Position numbers and translations under genes: made by a program. Under the pieces are notes generated by a model. The model saw only the letters and a program-made list of their open reading frames with translations, was not told the origin of the DNA and did no database searches. Source: a virus. From it: a DNA stretch of 33,259 nucleotides. This document shows positions 1-8,105 of the stretch, piece by piece (within the stretch, counting starts at the first letter, position 1; each line of letters starts with the position of its first letter). The stretch spans positions 1 through 33,259 of IMG/VR virus record IMGVR_UViG_3300023222_000334; one strand, written 5' to 3'.

Positions 1-3000
1 AGCCTCGCTATCGAGCTGCAAACCCGTGGCATCTGCGTGAAGCACATTGTTATTGAATTTCAGCTGCGATTGACCACCAGAGAGCGACAGCAGTACGTTG
101 CTGCCTTCCTCAAAAACAAGCGGGTTTCCGTCTAGCTGGTGCACCCGCGACGCATCAAGCGTGAGGTCTGTATTCGCAAGATTGGTATTCGCACCCAGCT
201 CAATCCATGACGTATTGTCCGAACTCGCACCTATGTGGAGGAATATGGCGCTATCAACGCCGTCATCCCTTCGGTATGTGTCTCCCGGTGAAGCGGTCAC
301 TAGCCCTGTTGGATTCCGCGTCCCGACGAAAATGGCGACATTAGCGCCGTTTGTTCCAGTACTTTCCAAACCCAGTACCGCGGCTGTGTCAGCACTACTG
401 CGGATAACGGCCAATAGACTTGATGACTGTATCGTGAGTGCGTTGTTCGTGGTTAGATTTGAGGTGTTTGAGTCAATATCATATTCTAAAGTTAATCGAT
501 CAATCGATGAATCATCTTGGAGGACAAAGCTTCCAGTTCCGGTAGAACCCGTTGCAATCTCAAGTGTGTTCCCTGCTGTGTTTGTGCTTATCGTCCCGGT
601 TGCTGACTGGATAGCGTCGATATCGACACCGCCACCCCCACGCAACAGGACGTTGTTGGTCAACACGTCAGAGGTGGTCACGTTGCCGTCTGAGGTGATG
701 TCGGCCCATGAGGTATTGTCGGCCGATGCGCCCTTGTGAATGAACAGGTCGCTGCTCGTGCCGTTGCTTCGCACGTATGTGTCACCCGGGGATCCCGTCA
801 CTGCTCCGGTCGGGTCTTGGGTGCCGACGAAGGTTTCCGTTCGGGCCCCATTGGTGCCTGTGGTTTCCAAAGCCAATACCGGAACGGTATCTGCTAGCGT
901 GGATAGGACGTCGAGCAGAACTGTGGGTGTGGTATTACCTATCCCGAACATCGCACCGGGGATCGCATTAAAGAAAGTATCAGTCCCACTAGAGGAAATT
1001 TTTGCGTTTTCCGTACTCGAACTAGGTTCGAATAGTCGAATACTTTGATTTCCAGTTGAACCGCTATTAATGCCAAATCTATAAGTTGCTGAGCTGGTCC
1101 CATCGACCGGCAATCCTGTGAAATCCCAATTGATGGGGCCAGCTGTTCGGCTTGATCTCATTAATGAATTACCAACACTGTTGACACTGTGCTGGAAATC
1201 ACCTGCCGATCCTGTGTACCTCACGCTAGGTTCCGCGCTAGCTATCTCTAAATTGTCCGTAGGGCTTGACGTGCCGAGGCCCAGCGATCCACCAGTCGTA
1301 ATGTGAAACGCTGGATCTGCTGCCAATGACAAACCGGGATTTATCGAGAGGCCATCGCTCTCTGAATTGTCAACACCGAGTGTCCAGTCCTGTAGCCCCG
1401 TTAGTGTGAGGTGAATTAAGGCATCGCCCGCGCCGTCTTGCTCGATCGTGACACCGGTCTCTGATCCTGTGGTCGCTGTGTCCTCGAAAACATGAAAAGT
1501 GCTTTCAGCGTCAGCATTCTCCCCAATCCCCACAGCCACAAACCCACTATACCGGATAGACAGACCGCCAACGGCGCCGGCGTCCGTAAAATTCATATGG
1601 AATAGGCGCAGCGTGTCAACGTTATTGTTGCCGTTGAAGAGATGAAATTCAGACTGGTTGAACCCGGCGTCCGCTCGATTGAAAAAGAGGTCGGTTGAAT
1701 TGGTGTTGTCGTTATTGCCCTGCTCTAGGGTGACGTCTTTCGTGTCATAGAGAGCGACAACTGTGTTGAGGGTCGTGTCGATATCAAGACAGTGGTTTGC
1801 GCGAGGGGTTTTGTTTATGCCGACCTCGCCATCGACAGACAGCTGCAGTGTGGACGTCGCGTTCAGTCCAAGACCCACCCCTATGGCGAATTGATCGGCT
1901 ATGGCATTATCTACCCCCATCGTCCAATCTTGAAGCCCTGTCAACCTGAAATGCAGCAACGCATCGCCGGCGCCGTCTTGCTCCACAGTGACACCAGCAG
2001 CTTGGCCGGTTGACGCACTGTCTTCAAATACGTGAAGCGTGCTAAAGGGGGTGCCGGTGTTGACCCCTGTTAGCCCTGTGCTTGGAAGTAGCTCGAGATC
2101 GCCTGAACTGACCAGCCGCAGATCTCCAGAGACCGCAGTGATTGTCAGATCCTGATCGACCTCGGTATAGATGATCGACGCGCGATTAGCGCCTAGGCTG
2201 TCATTGAAGTTGATAGCTGGTGCGCCCGTGGTGTTCGCCGATGTGATGTTCAACAAGGCTTCTATCGCGAGCCCGACGTTGTACTCTTCAACGTCTCGAG
2301 TTGTCACATCGATGATATAGAGCTTCGAGCCATCGGGCTTGAACCGGAGACCTCGAGCCGTGGTCTTGCTCGCATCAAACGTGTTAACAAGTTCATCGGT
2401 AGAGACGAGCCATGGCGTCGCGAGGTTGAATTCTGTAATGATCCCCGTAATGCCCAGCACGTGCATGACCGTCCCGTCAGGCTTAAAACATGCGGCGGTC
2501 GCACTCGATACCGTAATCGTAGACGTCGTAGTGAAAGTGGCGCTCGAGATATCCCAATTCGTGGTCATGTCGTACTGTTCGACATTTTGATTAGAGAAAT
2601 CAGCAATGTAGAACGCTGCACCATCGGCTTTGAAGAACAGGCTATGCGGAAGTGCACCACCCCCGAGGCTCGCAGTGTTCACCGACTGCACGAAAGACGC
2701 CGTCGAGATGTCCCACGCCGTCGTCAGCGCGAACTCTTTCAGGATGTCCGTGGATGCATCGACCGTGAACATGATCAGACCGTTCGCTCTGAAAAACACA
2801 TCGAACACATTCGTCTGAGTGGGATCAAACGACTGCAAGAATACCGCGGTGGAGACATCCCACGAGAGGCCCACGTCGTATTCATAAACCGCGCCACCGG
2901 TCGCTATCCCTGTGACGTACATCTTGAGACCGTCATCTCTAAAGAACAGCCCGGTAGGGTTCCCGTCTTGAGTGGTGACGCTGAAATCTTGCTTGAAAAG

Positions 3001-4794
3001 GGATGCCGCCACGTGCCAATCGTCCGCGCTGCGCGTGGCCCCATGAGACTGCGTCGAGAGGTCGCTGAACTCGAGGAGCCCACTGACCGTGAGGCTATCT
3101 GCCGAGGCGCTATGCAGCTCCACGTCGGGGCCGTCGTGGACCTCGGCGACGAGGTAGGGTGTCCCTCCAATGTTCCCGAGCAGATCCATACTATCCGCTT
3201 GAAAACGGAAATCGATCGTTTGCCCAGGTCCCACGACGAAGGGTACGAATCCGAGAAAGAACTCCGTTGTGGTGTCGGTCCCCTTGGCGGAGAAGAAAAA
3301 AGTAGAGTCGCCGGCGAGGAGATCGAAGCCAGGGAGGGTGCCGTCAAAGGCCGCTTTGGACGGGACGTATCGAAGCACAATTCCCGTCGCCTGGTCCGTG
3401 ATCCGAGCGGTGAAATTCGTCATCGCACCATTCGCGCGAATCGTGATCTCGTCCAGCAAACGGAAATTGGGTGCGACGACGGTGGAGCTCAGCGAGAAGT
3501 CCAACGGGTTGGCGGTCAGTACTTGGGTATCATCTGTATTGATATTCAAAACTTCCGCGGCGCCGAAGTCGATGAACGTCGGCGTAGCGGATCCGACCGT
3601 ATCGTCGAAATCCGAATTGACAGAGAACGCCATCCCGTCCGCCACAAGATCGCCTACGACGAGATCGCTACCGCCTTCGGAGATTGACATCGCGTCGCCA
3701 AGGGTGACGGAGCCCGCCGGGACTACGATCGGGGTGTCAAAGATGATATTGAATCTGCCTGAATTGCCGATCTCTTCGAGAGTAATTCCCGACGCCCCGA
3801 ACACCCCTGCAGCTTCCCGCAATGGGATATCGGTCACCGGAACCGCGCTGAAATCTTCGCCGGTGCCGGGGATCCCGGTCACGGTCCCGAGGAAATCCAC
3901 ATCTCCAAAGGTGTTCGTACACTCCGTGACGGTGTCATAGATGGGGCCGTTGATCGTGCCGTTGTTGGTGACGGAGCCCGTGAGATCGGTGCTTTGAATA
4001 TTCAAAGTCCCGCCGACGTCCACCGTGATGTCGCCTTCAATCTTGCAATCGCTCAAGTTGAGCGTCGCCCCATCTCGCACAATGATATCGCCAAAAATAT
4101 CATTGATCTGCATCGACAGAATGCCGTCCACGACCTCAATCGCGACACTGGTAAGACCGCTCATCTCGATCGATCCCAGTCGGGCGGAGATCGCTCGATC
4201 GGAGATCGCGCTGCTATCACAGAGGAACCCGGTACAGTTCGGTCCCGTCATCGTGATCGAGCTTATCGCATACGTGTGCAAGGCTCCTGCGGGGACGTGG
4301 TTAACTCCGATACTCCCATCACCCGTCGCCGCGATGGCGTTCACATTGATCGCAGTGTTTGAAGACACACCCGTGTTTAATATGCCAACCTCGGAGTCCC
4401 CGTCCAAAGTGATCGTGTTAATCAACGCACTCAAACTCGAATTGGCGTTGGTGGAGTACGCGGTCGCGGAAGCGACACTCACATTGATGTCTGAGAATGA
4501 TGCCGAGCTCTCGGCACCCGCCGCTACCGCGACGCCACCCGTTCCCGAGATCGTGACGTTCGGCATCCCCACGAATACGCTATCGGGGATCGCGAAGTTC
4601 TCGTCGTAGGTGCTATTGCTCGGGTCGAGTATGGATACCGGGTCTGCAGGAATGGGGGTCAACGCGCTGGCTGTCGTGACCGCCTCTGCCAGTGTCAAGA
4701 GAGGGAAAATTAAACTCTCGCCCGTGGAGTCATCGTCCCCCACGTCCGATACGTAAACCTCTCTCGCGCCCGCAGGGATGAGTAGTACTGTCAT
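1..4794 (-). CDS. Giant multidomain tail fibre/spike protein (3' end outside window)
   Basis: The frame opens at ATG 4794 with upstream GTAGGAAAAAATCCC as ribosome site. I checked it codon by codon to base 1: no stop, so at least 1598 residues, C-terminus missing. Residues about 1-340 start with a YVSDVGDDD...PLLTLAEAV motif and then short repetitive beta strands rich in N, G, T and I, as in right-handed beta-helix phage spikes. Residues about 615-860 hold five units of 48-53 residues with F(K/R)xDGxxxY...WDIST, beta-propeller-like. Residues 919 and 1099 begin two near-copies of a xFHVFEDxAxTG...TGLQDWTxGVDN module; a TGTNGA...SPGDTYxR...DNTSW module occurs near 1311 and 1479. It follows baseplate and fibre genes, so a receptor-binding or depolymerising fibre is likely. 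No catalytic residues are assigned. Long plus-strand frames here are its shadows. Confidence 0.88.
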   Translation of the reverse strand, partial: MTVLLIPAGAREVYVSDVGDDDSTGESLIFPLLTLAEAVTTASALTPIPADPVSILDPSNSTYDENFAIPDSVFVGMPNVTISGTGGVAVAAGAESSASFSDINVSVASATAYSTNANSSLSALINTITLDGDSEVGILNTGVSSNTAINVNAIAATGDGSIGVNHVPAGALHTYAISSITMTGPNCTGFLCDSSAISDRAISARLGSIEMSGLTSVAIEVVDGILSMQINDIFGDIIVRDGATLNLSDCKIEGDITVDVGGTLNIQSTDLTGSVTNNGTINGPIYDTVTECTNTFGDVDFLGTVTGIPGTGEDFSAVPVTDIPLREAAGVFGASGITLEEIGNSGRFNIIFDTPIVVPAGSVTLGDAMSISEGGSDLVVGDLVADGMAFSVNSDFDDTVGSATPTFIDFGAAEVLNINTDDTQVLTANPLDFSLSSTVVAPNFRLLDEITIRANGAMTNFTARITDQATGIVLRYVPSKAAFDGTLPGFDLLAGDSTFFFSAKGTDTTTEFFLGFVPFVVGPGQTIDFRFQADSMDLLGNIGGTPYLVAEVHDGPDVELHSASADSLTVSGLLEFSDLSTQSHGATRSADDWHVAASLFKQDFSVTTQDGNPTGLFFRDDGLKMYVTGIATGGAVYEYDVGLSWDVSTAVFLQSFDPTQTNVFDVFFRANGLIMFTVDASTDILKEFALTTAWDISTASFVQSVNTASLGGGALPHSLFFKADGAAFYIADFSNQNVEQYDMTTNWDISSATFTTTSTITVSSATAACFKPDGTVMHVLGITGIITEFNLATPWLVSTDELVNTFDASKTTARGLRFKPDGSKLYIIDVTTRDVEEYNVGLAIEALLNITSANTTGAPAINFNDSLGANRASIIYTEVDQDLTITAVSGDLRLVSSGDLELLPSTGLTGVNTGTPFSTLHVFEDSASTGQAAGVTVEQDGAGDALLHFRLTGLQDWTMGVDNAIADQFAIGVGLGLNATSTLQLSVDGEVGINKTPRANHCLDIDTTLNTVVALYDTKDVTLEQGNNDNTNSTDLFFNRADAGFNQSEFHLFNGNNNVDTLRLFHMNFTDAGAVGGLSIRYSGFVAVGIGENADAESTFHVFEDTATTGSETGVTIEQDGAGDALIHLTLTGLQDWTLGVDNSESDGLSINPGLSLAADPAFHITTGGSLGLGTSSPTDNLEIASAEPSVRYTGSAGDFQHSVNSVGNSLMRSSRTAGPINWDFTGLPVDGTSSATYRFGINSGSTGNQSIRLFEPSSSTENAKISSSGTDTFFNAIPGAMFGIGNTTPTVLLDVLSTLADTVPVLALETTGTNGARTETFVGTQDPTGAVTGSPGDTYVRSNGTSSDLFIHKGASADNTSWADITSDGNVTTSDVLTNNVLLRGGGGVDIDAIQSATGTISTNTAGNTLEIATGSTGTGSFVLQDDSSIDRLTLEYDIDSNTSNLTTNNALTIQSSSLLAVIRSSADTAAVLGLESTGTNGANVAIFVGTRNPTGLVTASPGDTYRRDDGVDSAIFLHIGASSDNTSWIELGANTNLANTDLTLDASRVHQLDGNPLVFEEGSNVLLSLSGGQSQLKFNNNVLHADATGLQLDSEA

Positions 4795-4830
4795 GGGATT
4801 TTTTCCTACAAGTTCTAACCCGGTTTTAGA

Positions 4831-5316
4831 TTAGATGGTGCTCCATTCATCCGAAAATGGGAAAATGGTGCGGGACTGTCCCGCGGTTACATTCAGCGTC
4901 GCAACGCCGTCGATTTCCTCACTCCCGAAAGGATCGATCGTGATGGTACCTGTAAGCCCTGCGAAGACGATTAGTTTCTTATCGAAATCCGCCAACGCAG
5001 GGAGATTGAGCGTAATGGTGCCCGCGCTCGTGTTTTTGATAATATCGAGGTCCGAGCCTGTCACGGTCGCCGCTGAGATATTGGCAGCCGTCTCGAGGAC
5101 GTTCAAGATCGAATCGGCGGCGCTGATTTCTAATTGTTGATCCCCACCCCCAGGAATAACAAAGAGAAAAATATTTGCTCCCGCTACGACTTTCGCATCC
5201 AAAAAACCGACGGTCGTGTCGGAAACTGTGATCGCTACTTCTCCCGTCTCTTCATCGACAGCGAGATCGGGTACACCGAATAGTGCCACATCTCCACGAT
5301 TTTGAAGTTTGGCCAT
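4831..5316 (-). CDS. Small virion-associated protein, paralogue of the gene at 5334-5804
   Basis: A 161-residue protein starting MAKLQN with ribosome site AAGGAC before ATG 5316. It is rich in beta-prone stretches of V, T, I and G and ends in AGQSRTIFPFSDEWSTI. The gene just upstream starts MAKIQN and ends in AGQTREIFPFSDEWNTI with a similar middle (VTVSD...FLDAK, ISAAD/IAAAN), so the two arose by tandem duplication. I do not recognise a named family. Position between the Ig-like protein and the giant fibre suggests a fibre, collar or capsid decoration subunit. There are no signal peptide or membrane segments. Confidence 0.8.
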   Translation of the reverse strand: MAKLQNRGDVALFGVPDLAVDEETGEVAITVSDTTVGFLDAKVVAGANIFLFVIPGGGDQQLEISAADSILNVLETAANISAATVTGSDLDIIKNTSAGTITLNLPALADFDKKLIVFAGLTGTITIDPFGSEEIDGVATLNVTAGQSRTIFPFSDEWSTI

Positions 5317-5333
5317 GGGTTGTCCTTATAAAG

Positions 5334-5804
5334 CTAGATCGTATTCCATTCGTCAGAAAATGGAAATATCTCCCGTGTTTGACCTGCGGCTAAAAGCACC
5401 GAGGGGCTACCGTCAAGCGTACTTAAGTTCACTAGGATAGTGACATTCCCCGATTTATCATTCACAATGGTGAGGGTCTTGCGAGGCACAATGGCCGGTC
5501 TCTGTATCGTAACAAACCCCGAAATCCCCCCTGTAAGACGAACAATATCCTCATTGGTGACTGCATGTACGCCACTGGCTGTTTCGACGACGATAAGATC
5601 TGTCAGATTGGCGGCCGCGATTTCTACAGACTCCACACCCCCCGGATTCAAAACCGTCGTCGTGACGTTTTGGCCTTCTGCAATTTTGGCATCTAAAAAA
5701 TCCGGAGACAAATCGGACACTGTTACGCGCACCATCCCTGTGGCGATATCGCTCTCTAGTCCCTCAGTGAGAATCACTAAACTGTTGTTTTGAATCTTAG
5801 CCAT
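5334..5804 (-). CDS. Small virion-associated protein, paralogue of the gene at 4831-5316
   Basis: A 156-residue beta-rich protein, MAKIQN to FPFSDEWNTI. It shares its first residues, a central VTVSDLSPDFLDAK-type segment and its C-terminal AGQxRxIFPFSDEW motif with the next gene downstream. The start lies three bases after the TAA of the Ig-like gene, so it is probably translationally coupled; the ribosome site is weak. Family unknown to me. Location in the fibre cluster suggests a structural subunit of the distal tail or a trimeric fibre tip, but that is inference from context only. Confidence 0.8.
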   Translation of the reverse strand: MAKIQNNSLVILTEGLESDIATGMVRVTVSDLSPDFLDAKIAEGQNVTTTVLNPGGVESVEIAAANLTDLIVVETASGVHAVTNEDIVRLTGGISGFVTIQRPAIVPRKTLTIVNDKSGNVTILVNLSTLDGSPSVLLAAGQTREIFPFSDEWNTI

Positions 5805-5807
5805 GGG

Positions 5808-6365
5808 TTAACTCGAGGTGTCTATGATGATCTCCCAACCGGGTTCCGTCGCACGTGCAAATGTGTCGGCGATTCCGTTTAGAAGAATTTGTTGTCCAAT
5901 AAACTCGGAGTTGTAATCGGCGGAGGTGCCATCGCGATCGGTTGAGTCCCCCACATCATTGATCAGTAAAAGCCCCGCGTTCCACGTGGACTGACGGCCA
6001 GTCGGAGTGGCTTTCTTGACCGTGAGTACCGAGGAGGTGCCTGAAGAATGAACGAGAAAATATTCTCGGTTGAGGCCATACAGTGTCCGCGCAGTGGTAA
6101 GCCCTGAGGTGACACTCCATTGTAGTGGCTCCCAATCCGCGGGCCCGTCGTCGTTCACGCCGCGAATGAAAATGAAGTACTCCATCAACACCCGATTGAA
6201 CCCGCTGAGACTTGTGCCATCAAAAACAAGCCCGGGCGGAAGCGTGTTCACTTCGAAAGTATCCGCCCCGCTCCATCCGGTAGTGACGTCTGTCACCGGC
6301 GCAGCGATATCGACGACCTGCGCCGTGACTGGGGTATACGGACCTGTAAAAACGGGAACCGCCAT
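5808..6365 (-). CDS. Virion protein with putative Ig-like (He_PIG-type) segment
   Basis: A 185-residue protein with a strong ribosome site (AGGAGAAATAAA before ATG 6365). The N-terminal 55 residues read like a bacterial putative Ig repeat: ...DTFEVNTLPPGLVFDGTSLSG, where LPPGLxFDG...LSG is the hallmark. The remainder (about 60-185) has no family I recognise and contains SSVLTVKKATPTGRQSTWNAG. Such Ig-like modules decorate phage tails and capsids and bind surface carbohydrates. Neighbours are fibre genes on both sides, supporting a tail accessory role. Confidence 0.78.
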   Translation of the reverse strand: MAVPVFTGPYTPVTAQVVDIAAPVTDVTTGWSGADTFEVNTLPPGLVFDGTSLSGFNRVLMEYFIFIRGVNDDGPADWEPLQWSVTSGLTTARTLYGLNREYFLVHSSGTSSVLTVKKATPTGRQSTWNAGLLLINDVGDSTDRDGTSADYNSEFIGQQILLNGIADTFARATEPGWEIIIDTSS

Positions 6366-6397
6366 TTTATTTCTCCTATCCTATCGCGTCTTGAACG

Positions 6398-7435
6398 CTA
6401 GAAATATTCCTCAATCACGACGATCCCGGGCGCGCCCGCACCACCCGCACGATCCGTACTTTCGGTATTATTGGTGACGCCCCCCGCCCCACCCGATCCG
6501 AAAGCAAGGCCATCTTGCCCGCCTACCGAATCTAATGTTCGAGCGCCCCCGCCCCAATACGAAGCACCAGGACTACTGATACACGTAGTGAATCCCCCCG
6601 GAGGTTGCCTGAAGGCTCCGGAGCCACCCCCATCGATATCGATATCCCCAGATGAAGCCGAGCCCCCTACGACGCCGATTGCGGCATTCTCAAGCGACGA
6701 CGCGGTATTTCCCAGCCCACCATTGCCACCCTCGCCCGTCACAGTGCCGAGCGCGGTACTCACCACAGTCGAATCTACACCACTCGATCCGGAGTTCGCT
6801 CCCGCGGCGCCCCCCGACCCGCCTGTACCTACAGTGATGGTATAGACAGTATCAATTGTAGATGTCGTAACGATAGCGGTACCTGCCGCGGACCCTGAAA
6901 CCCCCTGCCCTGCGACGCCCGCACCGACGCCCGCATCGACGCCGCCACCACCACCACCGCCGCCCGTGATCGTGAATTTGAGGCTCTTGACTCCTGCAGG
7001 AGGATTATAGGCTCCCGTCGCGGGAGTCACCGTGTTCACGGTCCCCGCCGCTGTGCCGACAGCGAGTAGCCAGGTTCCGCTCGAGTCACCTACAGGATCG
7101 ACAACGCCCGCCGTAGGACCGTTGGGCATGGTCGCGCGATAAACTTGACCATCACTCCCTTGAGTATACGCGTCCACAAGGTAATTAAACAGTGCGTCGT
7201 AAACGAGGATCCCCGTTTCTTGAACTTCCTTTGCGAACGTCGTGATATCGAACTTGAATTGGTTCTCTTGCTCGCGGTCGATGTCTCGAGCCGACGCCGG
7301 GAACGTCTCTTGATTTAACTCGTAGTCCGAGCCCCAACCCGTGGGATAACTTACAGCCCCGTCCCCAGGGTCGATATCGGGGATCGTGGTTCTGTCACCG
7401 CCGTTCGCGAAAGGGATATCGTAATATCGAGACAT
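6398..7435 (-). CDS. Tail fibre with glycine-rich C-terminal domain
   Basis: 345 residues from ATG 7435 (TAGGTG upstream; a TTG one codon earlier is less likely). The N-terminal 120 residues look like a baseplate-attachment region (ARDIDREQENQFKFDITTFAKEVQETG, then a VYRATMPNGP segment). From about residue 150 to the end the chain is dominated by glycine runs (GGGGGGGGVD, GSGGAAGANSG, GEGGNGGLG, GGGARTLD, GSGGAGG), closing with APGIVVIEEYF. Poly-glycine sandwich adhesin domains with this ending are seen in phage fibres and T-even-like adhesins, where exposed loops contact the receptor. It follows the DUF2612 baseplate gene, as a fibre gene should. Confidence 0.85.
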   Translation of the reverse strand: MSRYYDIPFANGGDRTTIPDIDPGDGAVSYPTGWGSDYELNQETFPASARDIDREQENQFKFDITTFAKEVQETGILVYDALFNYLVDAYTQGSDGQVYRATMPNGPTAGVVDPVGDSSGTWLLAVGTAAGTVNTVTPATGAYNPPAGVKSLKFTITGGGGGGGGVDAGVGAGVAGQGVSGSAAGTAIVTTSTIDTVYTITVGTGGSGGAAGANSGSSGVDSTVVSTALGTVTGEGGNGGLGNTASSLENAAIGVVGGSASSGDIDIDGGGSGAFRQPPGGFTTCISSPGASYWGGGARTLDSVGGQDGLAFGSGGAGGVTNNTESTDRAGGAGAPGIVVIEEYF

Positions 7436-7442
7436 CAAGCAC

Positions 7443-8105
7443 CTACCCTACGGCCGTGAAATTGCCGTTGTTGAAATTTTTCCGGGACGCACCAAAACCG
7501 AAATTTGCGTTGGCTACCTGAACGGCCAAATTGGACTCGACACCGGTCGGGCGCGGGAGCACATCAAACTCCGTCAGCAAAGATTGAAGCCCCGCGTCCA
7601 AACTGAATTCGAAAACATATTGCATCGTCATATCGAGATTATCCTCGACAAAAGACACACCACTATCGCCAAAAAGATCCTCGAGAATGACGTTAATCCC
7701 CGACACATTTCCGTTCGTGGTCAACTGATGATAACGGAGCCGAAGCAGTAATCGCGCATCGTCTTCGCTTAATGAGATGTCGCTCCCCACCTCAGTGAAA
7801 TTGCCGTTGTTGAAATTTTTTCTGAACTCGCCGAAACCAAAGTTGCTATTGGGGGTTGTAGTCTCTGAGGCTATGATTGTGATATTCAAATCGAGAATGA
7901 TTGACCACACATTCAAACCAAAGATATCCGCCGTTCTTAAATCGAATACATTGACGAGCCAATCCGTCCAGAACGCTTCATTGTTCGTATCGATATAATC
8001 TTGCTTGAACTGCATCAAGGCTTCAAGATTCACCGCTTCGTTGTTCCGCCAAAGCAGCGAGCGCAAAATATCGACAGAGAAATCGAAGGTTTGAATCGTA
8101 CTCAT
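7443..8105 (-). CDS. DUF2612-like baseplate protein with internal repeat
   Basis: A 220-residue protein whose ATG overlaps the TGA of the baseplate J-like gene (ATGA). The N-terminus (SLLWRNNEAVNLEALMQFKQDYIDTNNEAFW) and its place immediately after baseplate J fit the DUF2612 family, which follows gp47-like proteins in many contractile-tail phages and is the functional counterpart of Mu gp48/P2 gpI. A segment of about 20 residues (NFGFGEFRKNFNNGNFTEVG, about residues 88-107) recurs almost exactly as the last residues of the protein (NFGFGASRKNFNNGNFTAVG). Family call rests on position and general resemblance; confidence moderate. Confidence 0.8.
   Translation of the reverse strand: MSTIQTFDFSVDILRSLLWRNNEAVNLEALMQFKQDYIDTNNEAFWTDWLVNVFDLRTADIFGLNVWSIILDLNITIIASETTTPNSNFGFGEFRKNFNNGNFTEVGSDISLSEDDARLLLRLRYHQLTTNGNVSGINVILEDLFGDSGVSFVEDNLDMTMQYVFEFSLDAGLQSLLTEFDVLPRPTGVESNLAVQVANANFGFGASRKNFNNGNFTAVG

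Noticed and set aside
2461-3687. 408-residue plus-strand open frame
   Set aside because: It lies entirely opposite the giant minus-strand fibre gene, is rich in R, E and H as antisense frames are, and has no ribosome site or family resemblance.
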